Shown: one piece after another, positions 16,871-24,310 of the stretch
How the letters are laid out: each line of letters opens with the position of its first letter
Numbering within the stretch: the first letter of the stretch is position 1
NCBI GenBank assembly: GCA_002435755.1
Contig: DIYH01000028.1
Span: 124,001 to 188,000, forward strand
Origin: Flammeovirgaceae bacterium UBA6059
GTDB taxonomy: Bacteria > Bacteroidota > Bacteroidia > Cytophagales > Cyclobacteriaceae
DNA: 64,000 nt
Reading direction: 5' to 3'
The notes under the pieces: generated by a model
What the model saw: only the letters and a program-made list of their open reading frames with translations
What the model was told of the DNA's origin: nothing
Database searches by the model: none
Translations under genes and position numbers: made by a program

Positions 16871-18016
16871 ATGGAGAAATCACGGCCGGTCAATACGTTC
16901 AAGATCATGAGGGTATTTCTCATTGTCGTATTAGCTTATCTTGTATTTACCAACTACGACATGGACCACTCAGACCTCCAACAGTCGTTTGAATATCCGG
17001 CTATGGATGTGATAGGTCAGAATGAAGGCCTTGGTAACTTTATTGGTATCCAACCAGCGATGAACCCCATAGACTATGCTTCTGACTCCAATTTTTATAA
17101 TAAGCTGGACTTCTACCTGAATATTACCAAAACTAAAGGTCTCTTAACAGAAAAAACCATTGTGGTTTTACCGGAACATCTTGGCACATGGCTGGTGGCC
17201 GCCATGGAGCGAAAGACCGTTTATACAACAGATAATGTAGAAGCTGCTATGCGGGCCGTTATAGTCCGCAACATCTTAGGCTTCCTACCGGAATACTTAT
17301 CAGCTTCAAAGGAAGACAAATCTAAAGAAGCCTTATTCCGACTGAAATCAACTTCGATGGGTCAGAGTTATTCCACCGTTTTAAAAGCCTTAGCAAAAAA
17401 ATACTCGGTGACTATAGTTGGTGGTTCGATCATTCTTCCAAATCCTATTATAGATGGTGATAGCATTATAGTTCAGGACGGTCCACTTTATAACACCTCA
17501 TTTGTATTCTACAGCGATGGTACGCTGGACTCAAACATTACCAAAAAATCATTCCTGGTCACAGATGAACAATGTTTCTTGGCATCTGCTAAGGTCGGGG
17601 ATTTCAAAGTATATGACACAGAAGCCGGGAAACTAGCTGTCACGATATGCGCAGACTCATGGTATCCTGAAGTATATGATCAAATCAAATCGCAAGGTGC
17701 CACTTTACTTGCCATACCCTCTTATTCAACACCAAGTGGAATATGGACCACAAAATGGCAAGGCTATAATGGAGCCCCCAATCCTTCGGATGTAGATAAA
17801 TCTGATATCAACAGCATCACAGAAGAAATGGCATGGCTAAAATACGGCATGGGAGGTAGAGCGCAACAGGCTGGGATACAACACGGAATGAATGTATTCC
17901 TCAGAGGAGACCTATGGGACCTTGGTGATGATGGCAAAACCATTAGTTGGCAGAAAGGTGGACTTAAAGTGAATAACACAGGTAAGAAGGCCACAATTAC
18001 CTGCATGTGGTTTTAG
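16871..18016 (+). CDS. Membrane-anchored carbon-nitrogen hydrolase (nitrilase superfamily)
   Basis: The 381-residue protein has one N-terminal membrane helix (residues 12-24, IMRVFLIVVLAYLVF) and then a nitrilase-fold domain placed outside the cytoplasm. The catalytic triad is visible: Glu in VLPEHLG near residue 98, Lys in TKKSFLVTDE near 235, and Cys in ITICADSWYPEVY near 260. Nitrilase-fold enzymes hydrolyse or transfer amides and nitriles; the apolipoprotein N-acyltransferase Lnt is a membrane member, but this protein lacks the extra helices of Lnt. The substrate is unknown. Confidence 0.8.
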   Translation: MEKSRPVNTFKIMRVFLIVVLAYLVFTNYDMDHSDLQQSFEYPAMDVIGQNEGLGNFIGIQPAMNPIDYASDSNFYNKLDFYLNITKTKGLLTEKTIVVLPEHLGTWLVAAMERKTVYTTDNVEAAMRAVIVRNILGFLPEYLSASKEDKSKEALFRLKSTSMGQSYSTVLKALAKKYSVTIVGGSIILPNPIIDGDSIIVQDGPLYNTSFVFYSDGTLDSNITKKSFLVTDEQCFLASAKVGDFKVYDTEAGKLAVTICADSWYPEVYDQIKSQGATLLAIPSYSTPSGIWTTKWQGYNGAPNPSDVDKSDINSITEEMAWLKYGMGGRAQQAGIQHGMNVFLRGDLWDLGDDGKTISWQKGGLKVNNTGKKATITCMWF

Positions 18017-18068
18017 TAGTCATTTATCAATAACTTTATCTTAAGACCTCAGGTTTTATCACACAAAT

Positions 18069-18620
18069 ATGGAAATAGCCCAGTTTGATCGATCCAAAAC
18101 TTGGACAGTTGAAGACTATCTTCAACTGGAAGAAGGGCTATTGGCCCAGCTTATAGAAGGCACACTTGTTATGTCACCAGCGCCAACACTTAACCACCAA
18201 AGAGTGGTCAGAAGAATTTACGATATGTTAAGAGATGTAACTACTTCTGGTGAGTTGGTCTTTTCCCCTATTGATCTGTATATCGATGATCTAACCGTTC
18301 TCCAACCTGATTTGGTGTTTGTAGCTGACGATCAAAAAGAAATACTTGTTCCAAAGGGAATCGAAGGAGCCCCCTACTTAGTAATAGAGGTTCTTTCTCC
18401 GTCTAACAGCTTCATAGATCGCAACACTAAGAAGAAGCTCTATTTGGATTTTGGAGTAAAAGAATACTGGATGGTTGATCCAGCAAATAGAACACTAGAA
18501 GCGTACACCCCGGATAGCTTGGATACTCCTCATCTTTATCTCATAGATTCGGGAAGTGTCACCTCTTCCATCTTTCCTGATAGGAGCTTCGAGTTCGCCA
18601 ATGTATTCAAATACGACTAG
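18069..18620 (+). CDS. Uma2-family protein (PD-(D/E)XK nuclease-like fold)
   Basis: The 183-residue protein matches the Uma2 (DUF820) pattern: SPAPTLNHQRVVRRI near the N-terminus, the acidic QPDLVFV strand near residue 78, LVIEVLSPSN near 100 and the KKKLYLDFGVKEYWMVDP segment. The fold is related to restriction endonucleases, but cellular roles of Uma2 proteins are not settled. A paralogue lies at 23625-24161. It converges on prfC with 5 bases between stops. Confidence 0.88.
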   Translation: MEIAQFDRSKTWTVEDYLQLEEGLLAQLIEGTLVMSPAPTLNHQRVVRRIYDMLRDVTTSGELVFSPIDLYIDDLTVLQPDLVFVADDQKEILVPKGIEGAPYLVIEVLSPSNSFIDRNTKKKLYLDFGVKEYWMVDPANRTLEAYTPDSLDTPHLYLIDSGSVTSSIFPDRSFEFANVFKYD

Positions 18621-18625
18621 ACTAA

Positions 18626-20206
18626 TCAAAACTCCGAGGTGAAGTGATATTGGATATCAGGGAAATTGTCTTGCACCATCTGCAACCAGGCCTTTGACTC
18701 AGCCATAAAGACAAGCTTGTCGTCTTTATCCTTTGCAATATAGCGCTGCTTCGAATCAATGAACTCAGTCATCTTGGTGTCATCTTCAGCACTGATCCAA
18801 CAAGCCTTATAGATATTAAGAGGTTGAAACTGGACTGTAGCCCCGTATTCATTTTTCAGTCTATACTGAATCACTTCAAACTGTAGTGCTCCTACTGTCC
18901 CTACTACCTTTCTTTGACCAAACTCATAAGTGAATAGCTGGGCTACTCCTTCATCCATCAACTGATGAAGCCCTTTCTCTAACTGCTTAGATTTCATAGC
19001 ATCCAGGTTGATCACTTCCTTGAATTGCTCCGGAGAGAAAGAAGGAATACCCTTATAATTTCCTTTCTCACCTTGAGTTAGTGTATCTCCAATTTTCAGA
19101 TTACCAGTGTCGTAAAGCCCCACAATGTCTCCCGGAAAAGCCTCATCAATCGTCTCCTTTTGCTGCGCCATAAATGCAGTAGCATTAGAAAAACGGAACT
19201 GCTTATTCTGACGAACATGGTAGTAGTTGCTACCCCTTTGGAACTTACCAGAACAGACACGTGCGAATGCTATTCTGTTACGGTGCTTTGGATCCATGTT
19301 AGCATGAATCTTAAAGATAAAACCTGAGAACTTCTCCTCGTTGGGTACGATAGTACGCAACTCAGTTTCTCGAGGAATTGGCGATGGAGCTATATTAATA
19401 AAGCAGTCTAAGAGCTCTCGTACACCGAAGTTATTCACCGCACTACCAAAGAATACTGGAGCTACTTTACCTGCCTGGTATTCCTCTACATTGAGAGGAT
19501 CATAAACACCCTCTACAAGCTCAACTTCTTCACGAAGTGTCTCGACAGCTGACTCTGGCAAGCTCTCATCTAGCTTCGGATCATCGATTCCATTGATCTC
19601 AACAACGTCCGTTACCTTCTTTGTCTTGGATGGCTCGTAAAGGTTGAGGTTGTTCTCATACATGTTGTATACTCCACGGAGCGACTTACCCATGCCTATC
19701 GGCCAACTCATCGGTCGTACCTTGATATCGAGCTTTTCCTCGATTTCATCGAGCAACTCAAAAGCATCTCGACCTTCACGATCAAGCTTATTGATGAAGC
19801 AGAGCACCGGAGTATTGCGCATTCGGCAAACCTCCATTAGCTTTTCAGTCTGACCCTCCACACCTTTCACACAGTCAATGACCATGATGACGCTATCAAC
19901 AGCTGTCAAAGTGCGGTAGGTATCTTCGGCAAAGTCCTGGTGACCTGGTGTATCCAGAATGTTGATCTTGAGATCGTTGTAGTTGAATCCCATCACCGAG
20001 GTGGCCACCGAGATACCACGCTGTTTCTCGATATCCATCCAGTCAGAACGCGTACTAACGTCAATCTTATTCGACTTGACCGCACCAGCTGTTTGTATAG
20101 CACCACCAAATAACAGGAGTTTCTCCGTCAATGTAGTCTTACCTGCATCTGGGTGCGCGATGATGGCAAAGGTTCGGCGTTTCTGTATCTCTTGCTCTAG
20201 TGTCAT
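18626..20206 (-). CDS. prfC: Peptide chain release factor 3
   Basis: RF3 is a translational GTPase that recycles RF1 and RF2 after termination. The 526 residues include G1 AHPDAGKTTLTEK, G3 DTPGHQDF and G4 NKLDRE, then the RF3-specific C-terminal domains. The frame is open 8 codons further, but the start at 20206 (MTLEQEIQKRRTFAI) matches the family. A TATCTTTG promoter element at 20228-20235 would overlap the earlier ATG. Confidence 0.95.
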   Translation of the reverse strand: MTLEQEIQKRRTFAIIAHPDAGKTTLTEKLLLFGGAIQTAGAVKSNKIDVSTRSDWMDIEKQRGISVATSVMGFNYNDLKINILDTPGHQDFAEDTYRTLTAVDSVIMVIDCVKGVEGQTEKLMEVCRMRNTPVLCFINKLDREGRDAFELLDEIEEKLDIKVRPMSWPIGMGKSLRGVYNMYENNLNLYEPSKTKKVTDVVEINGIDDPKLDESLPESAVETLREEVELVEGVYDPLNVEEYQAGKVAPVFFGSAVNNFGVRELLDCFINIAPSPIPRETELRTIVPNEEKFSGFIFKIHANMDPKHRNRIAFARVCSGKFQRGSNYYHVRQNKQFRFSNATAFMAQQKETIDEAFPGDIVGLYDTGNLKIGDTLTQGEKGNYKGIPSFSPEQFKEVINLDAMKSKQLEKGLHQLMDEGVAQLFTYEFGQRKVVGTVGALQFEVIQYRLKNEYGATVQFQPLNIYKACWISAEDDTKMTEFIDSKQRYIAKDKDDKLVFMAESKAWLQMVQDNFPDIQYHFTSEF

Positions 20207-20227
20207 GCGTGCTGAATTATCAGGCCG

Positions 20228-20235
20228 CAAAGATA
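20228..20235 (-). promoter_or_regulatory. -7 type promoter element of prfC
   Basis: On the minus strand this reads TATCTTTG, a perfect TAnnTTTG match, 21 bases upstream of the chosen prfC ATG. It supports the shorter start. Confidence 0.5.
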
Positions 20236-20379
20236 AAATGATTATTGAAGATTAGAATGTAGACACTCAATATCCGGAGAAGTGGTCAGACGAGTTTTCT
20301 ATGAAGTAACAAGCAAATTCAGGGTCAGGTTGTACTCAGCTTATATACTCGTCCAACTACTAGTTTCTTTAGACCAAAA

Positions 20380-20527
20380 GGTGAAGGCCGAGACCGAAAG
20401 GGTCATGTGGGAAGGAGGCTCGGCCCACCACGAGGAGGCAAAGGTGCGCTGGTTTGTGCGCGTGATTGTGCGATACATCATGTCAAAACTATTCATCTCT
20501 CCAAAGTCCTGACAGGCGGTGCTGTCA
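20380..20527 (+). other. Structured non-coding stretch upstream of dnaK
   Basis: The space between prfC and dnaK (20236-20615) holds no convincing gene. It does hold GGCCGAG (20386-20392) complementary to CTCGGCC (20419-20425), an inner GACC-GAAAG-GGTC hairpin (20392-20404), two GTGCGC copies (20444-20449, 20456-20461), and TGACAG (20510-20515) facing CTGTCA (20522-20527). It could be a small RNA or an extended leader. It does not match SRP, tmRNA, 6S or RNase P RNA as far as I can see. Confidence 0.4.
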
Positions 20528-20562
20528 TAATGTCATCTTTTTGGTATTGGCACAAGCATTGA
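20523..20562 (+). promoter_or_regulatory. Heat-shock type control element upstream of dnaK
   Basis: TGTCATAATGTCA (20523-20535), 11 bases, TTGGCA (20547-20552), 6 bases, TTGA (20559-20562). Parts and spacing are the same as upstream of grpE at 7427-7466. Here the first TGTCA is also the right arm of a TGACAG/CTGTCA inverted repeat. The predicted transcript would start near 20574, leaving a leader of about 40 bases before the dnaK ATG. Confidence 0.65.
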
Positions 20563-20615
20563 TAATGAGGGAGCGAACTGAGAATAAATTAACTGACGAT
20601 AATAAAATATAAATC

Positions 20616-22556
20616 ATGGGAAAAATAATTGGTATCGACTTAGGAACCACCAACTCATGTGTATCCGTAATGGAGGGTAACGAGCCTGTGGTCATCCCAA
20701 ACAGTGAGGGAAGACGCACCACACCATCAATCGTTGCTTTTTTGGACAATGGGAAGGGTGAGCGAAAGGTTGGTGACCCTGCTAAGCGACAGGCCATCAC
20801 GAACCCACAAAATACTGTGAGCTCTGTAAAGAGATTCATGGGTAAGAAATTTAACGATGTAGCTGAAGAGCGTAAGAACATGTCTTACGGCCTGGAGAGT
20901 GGCAACAATGACACCATCCGAGTAAAAATCGGCGACAGAAACTATACACCTCAAGAGCTATCAGCAATGATCCTTCAGAAGATGAAGTCTACCGCTGAAG
21001 ATTACCTGGGAACAGAAGTGAAAGAGGCGGTAGTAACTGTACCTGCGTACTTCAACGATGCGGAGCGTCAGGCTACTAAAGAAGCCGGCGCAATCGCTGG
21101 TCTTGAAGTAAAGAGAATCATCAATGAGCCTACAGCCGCAGCTTTGGCTTATGGTCTTGACAAGAAAAATCAGGATGTGAAAATAGCTGTGTACGACCTT
21201 GGTGGTGGTACATTCGATATCTCAATCCTAGAACTAGGTGATGGTGTATTTGAAGTAAAGTCTACTAATGGTGATGTACACCTTGGTGGTGATGACTTTG
21301 ATGCTGTGATCATAGACTGGTTGGCTGATGAATTTAAAGCTGATGAAGGAATTGATCTTAGAAAAGACCCAATGGCACTTCAGCGATTGAAAGAGGCGGC
21401 TGAGAAGGCGAAGATAGAATTGTCCAGCTCTTCAAGCACTGAGATCAACTTGCCGTATATCATGCCTGTTGATGGTGTGCCTAAGCACTTGGTAAGATCA
21501 CTCAGCCGAGCAAAATTTGAGCAGCTATCTGACAGTCTTGTTAAAAGGTCTCTCGAGCCTTGTAAGAAAGCGTTGAATGATGCTGGCATGAACATCTCTG
21601 AGATAGATGAGGTAATTCTCGTTGGTGGATCAACCAGAATTCCTAGAATCCAGGAAGAAGTAGAGAAATTCTTTGGTAAGAAGCCTTCTAAAGGTGTAAA
21701 TCCCGACGAAGTAGTTGCTATTGGTGCTGCTATCCAGGGTGGTGTATTGACTGGTGAAGTAAAAGACGTACTTCTACTTGATGTGACTCCACTTTCGCTA
21801 GGTATCGAGACCATGGGTAGCGTATTCACCAAATTGATTGAGTCTAACACGACTATCCCTACACGTAAGTCGGAGGTGTTCTCTACCGCGGCTGACAATC
21901 AGCCCTCTGTTGAGATACACGTACTACAGGGTGAGCGTGCGATGGCTAAAGACAATCGAACCATAGGTAGATTCCACTTGGATGGCATTCCGCCAGCGCC
22001 AAGAGGTGTGCCTCAAATCGAAGTGACATTCGATATCGATGCAAATGGTATCATGAATGTGTCTGCGAAGGACAAGGGCACAAACAAAGAGCAGAAAATC
22101 AGAATCGAGGCTTCTTCTGGCCTGACAGATGAGGAAATCGAAAAGATGAAGAATGAGGCAAAAGCTAACGCTGATGCTGACAAGGAAGCTAAAGATAAGA
22201 TCGACAAGATCAACGCTGCTGACTCCCTCATCTTCCAAACTGACAAGCAACTCAAAGAGTATGGTGATAAGCTTTCTGATGGTAACAAAACTGCTATCGA
22301 AGGTGCATTGACCAAGCTTAGAGAAGCACATGGTAAGCAGGATGTTGCTGAGATTGATGCGTCAATGGAAGAGCTTAACAATGCGTGGCAAGCTGCTAGC
22401 CAGGAAATCTACGCTGCTCAGCAGGCTGCTGGTGGAGCGGAGGGAGCCGGCCCTGCCGAAGGTGCTGCTCCTGGTGGTGATGCGCAAGCTTCAGGTTCTT
22501 CTGACGATGATGTATCTGACGTAGAGTTCGAAGAGGTAAGCGACGATAAAAAGTAA
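20616..22556 (+). CDS. dnaK: Molecular chaperone DnaK
   Basis: This is the Hsp70 chaperone. The 646 residues start MGKIIGIDLGTTNSC. The ATPase domain carries IAVYDLGGGTFD and VGGSTRIPRI, the interdomain linker is DVLLLDVTPLSLG, and the substrate domain ends in a helical lid and a Gly/Ala/Pro-rich disordered tail closing with an acidic EEVSDDKK end. It is transcribed alone, away from grpE-dnaJ, and ends in a strong terminator. Confidence 0.98.
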   Translation: MGKIIGIDLGTTNSCVSVMEGNEPVVIPNSEGRRTTPSIVAFLDNGKGERKVGDPAKRQAITNPQNTVSSVKRFMGKKFNDVAEERKNMSYGLESGNNDTIRVKIGDRNYTPQELSAMILQKMKSTAEDYLGTEVKEAVVTVPAYFNDAERQATKEAGAIAGLEVKRIINEPTAAALAYGLDKKNQDVKIAVYDLGGGTFDISILELGDGVFEVKSTNGDVHLGGDDFDAVIIDWLADEFKADEGIDLRKDPMALQRLKEAAEKAKIELSSSSSTEINLPYIMPVDGVPKHLVRSLSRAKFEQLSDSLVKRSLEPCKKALNDAGMNISEIDEVILVGGSTRIPRIQEEVEKFFGKKPSKGVNPDEVVAIGAAIQGGVLTGEVKDVLLLDVTPLSLGIETMGSVFTKLIESNTTIPTRKSEVFSTAADNQPSVEIHVLQGERAMAKDNRTIGRFHLDGIPPAPRGVPQIEVTFDIDANGIMNVSAKDKGTNKEQKIRIEASSGLTDEEIEKMKNEAKANADADKEAKDKIDKINAADSLIFQTDKQLKEYGDKLSDGNKTAIEGALTKLREAHGKQDVAEIDASMEELNNAWQAASQEIYAAQQAAGGAEGAGPAEGAAPGGDAQASGSSDDDVSDVEFEEVSDDKK

Positions 22557-22613
22557 GTTGAGTGCAGTGCTCTGATAATTAAACTAAGAGCCGCACCTGT
22601 ACATAGATCATAC

Positions 22614-22649
22614 AAGCCCTCACTGATGTTTCAGTGAGGGCTTTTTTGT
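22614..22649 (+). terminator. Terminator of dnaK
   Basis: AAGCCCTCACTGA (22614-22626) pairs perfectly with TCAGTGAGGGCTT (22631-22643) around a TGTT loop and is followed by a T run. A degenerate copy of the loop, right arm and T run occurs at 23566-23600. Confidence 0.92.
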
Positions 22650-22704
22650 TTGACTATCAAGAATGTAAAAGTGGTTTGAAGCTATTTTGACTACTTTTAG
22701 CAGA

Positions 22705-23448
22705 TTATTGTGCAATTGCTTTTTTTAGGTAATAATCTCGTTCAATCTGAAGAATTTGAAGTTTGATTAGGTTAAGCCTTTCTAAGGCTTGGACCATATT
22801 GACATTCTTGAAATAAAGTTCAGCAAAACCCTGATTTTTAAATCGAGGATCATTCTTGAACACGAAATGTTCTTCAGGATATAGAATTAAAGAATTCGAA
22901 GATTCTGCAAGTAGTGTTCTATAAACGCGTAGGCCAACTTCCAACCGTCTCCCAAATACCCTCCAAGTCGATTCGCCTAGGAACAATTGCTCAACCGGGA
23001 ATAAATCATTTGGACGCATATAGCGACCGTTTATATCAATTCCTCCTGAGAATTCGATGAGCAAACTTTGTATAGATTCAATGTATTCAACCAAACCTAC
23101 CCTTATGTCGCTTACTAACACAGAATCTCCTGTTTTTAACCAGGGGATATTTTTGATATTGTATTCTTCCTTGGAACTGTTCCATTGATAGGCAAACAAA
23201 GTAAGATTATCAATTTCTTCTGGAAGCGTAAATTGAGTTGGTTGATCATATATGATGGCTAGATCATTATTCCTACCAATCAAATCATAGACACTTATTT
23301 CGATGAAACGCGAATCTTTGATTTCATCACCCGATTCTTCTTTCATGCACGAAGCTAAAATCAGAAGTAAACCAATATATACGACCAATCGATCGATTTT
23401 GTAGAATAGATGCGCATAAGCACCGCTAGTGGTGGCCAAGTAATTCAT
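22705..23448 (-). CDS. Hypothetical protein, possible lipoprotein
   Basis: The 247-residue product has a hydrophobic segment ending in LLLILASC, which looks like a lipoprotein cleavage site. It sits 34 residues in, so the true start may be further inside than the ATG at 23448. The body is rich in charged and aromatic residues and ends in a helical stretch (LERLNLIKLQILQIERDYYLKK). I recognise no family. The gene looks more AT-rich than its neighbours and is enclosed between the dnaK terminator and a partial copy of it, which suggests a later insertion. Confidence 0.6.
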   Translation of the reverse strand: MNYLATTSGAYAHLFYKIDRLVVYIGLLLILASCMKEESGDEIKDSRFIEISVYDLIGRNNDLAIIYDQPTQFTLPEEIDNLTLFAYQWNSSKEEYNIKNIPWLKTGDSVLVSDIRVGLVEYIESIQSLLIEFSGGIDINGRYMRPNDLFPVEQLFLGESTWRVFGRRLEVGLRVYRTLLAESSNSLILYPEEHFVFKNDPRFKNQGFAELYFKNVNMVQALERLNLIKLQILQIERDYYLKKAIAQ

Positions 23449-23565
23449 AAAACAAATAGCTCAATTCATAAGGGCGCAAATGGAGAATACAAGATCAGGA
23501 AAATTTCCCCTTTTTCTGATTATTTCTCTTCTTTGTTTATCTCAAGAAATATCATCAATTCCCAT

Positions 23566-23600
23566 CACTGATGTTTCTGTGAGAGCTTTTTTCGTTTGAA
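23566..23600 (+). repeat. Degenerate copy of the dnaK terminator
   Basis: CACTGATGTTTC, GTGAG, GCTTTTTT and GTTTGA match 22621-22655 in the same order with only a few substitutions and one inserted base. The left arm is changed, so the hairpin is weaker. It lies just upstream of the second Uma2 gene. Confidence 0.6.
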
Positions 23601-23624
23601 TCGGAATAGCGTTAAATTCAGAAT

Positions 23625-24161
23625 GTGTCAAGTGAGATTATCAATCCGCCCAAAACCATAATGGAGGTTTATAAAAGCCTGCCCGAAGGGACTTTGGCAG
23701 AGTTGATAGACGAAGTAATTGTAATGAGCCCATCACGTAACTCTCAGCATCAAGACTTGTCAATTGAGCTTTCTTCATCGCTTCATTTTTTTGTTAAGAA
23801 CTCTGGAAAAGGAAAAGTCTACTCTGCTCCAATGGATGTCTATCTGGATGAAAAGAGTAATGCAGTCCAGCCAGATATTATTGTTTTGCTGGGTGACAAT
23901 TCAAATATTGTGGAATCTCAAGGTCATATCCATGGAGTTCCTGACATGCACATCGAGATACTCTCACCAGGAAATCAAAACCACGATCTCGTGACCAAAA
24001 AAGAGCTCTACGCTCGATTTGGAGTTAAAGAGTACTGGATTGTCAACCCAGAAGATAAACTAGCAATCGGTTACACGCTGGAAGGTCAAGCCTATTCAGA
24101 ATTTTTCAGAGCATTAGGCACTCTTCAATCAAAGTTGCTCGACCACACATTTACATTCTAA
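23625..24161 (+). CDS. Uma2-family protein (second copy)
   Basis: The 178-residue protein is a paralogue of the product of 18069-18620. It has the same order of motifs: VMSPSRNSQHQDLSIEL, VQPDIIVLLG, MHIEILSPGNQ and the KKELYARFGVKEYWIVNP segment. It starts at a GTG at 23625; an ATG two bases earlier is in another frame. The role is unknown. It stands alone between a hypothetical gene and ppc. Confidence 0.85.
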   Translation: MSSEIINPPKTIMEVYKSLPEGTLAELIDEVIVMSPSRNSQHQDLSIELSSSLHFFVKNSGKGKVYSAPMDVYLDEKSNAVQPDIIVLLGDNSNIVESQGHIHGVPDMHIEILSPGNQNHDLVTKKELYARFGVKEYWIVNPEDKLAIGYTLEGQAYSEFFRALGTLQSKLLDHTFTF

Positions 24162-24310
24162 ATCACCGACAATGACCTTCTAGGTGGTAAAGATTCCTAT
24201 GGAATGACTTCAGTGTGGATAACACCTACAAGCCATACTGATTAAACAAGGCTAAATCTTGCTAATTCAACCCATTATCCATCCTCAATTTTGAATTATC
24301 AATAAATCCC

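Noticed and set aside
20282..20512. A 76-codon open frame upstream of dnaK.
   Set aside because: It lies over the inverted repeats of the structured stretch and shows no protein-like pattern.
20380..20527. Known structured RNA (SRP, tmRNA, RNase P, 6S).
   Set aside because: None of their conserved blocks could be found; only unspecific hairpins are visible.
21380..22381. Long open frames on the minus strand of dnaK.
   Set aside because: They mirror the codon pattern of dnaK and are rich in Ser and Leu as expected of shadow frames.
22614..22649. Possible CRISPR or other repeat array because a copy recurs 950 bases later.
   Set aside because: There are only two copies, and the unit is a terminator hairpin.
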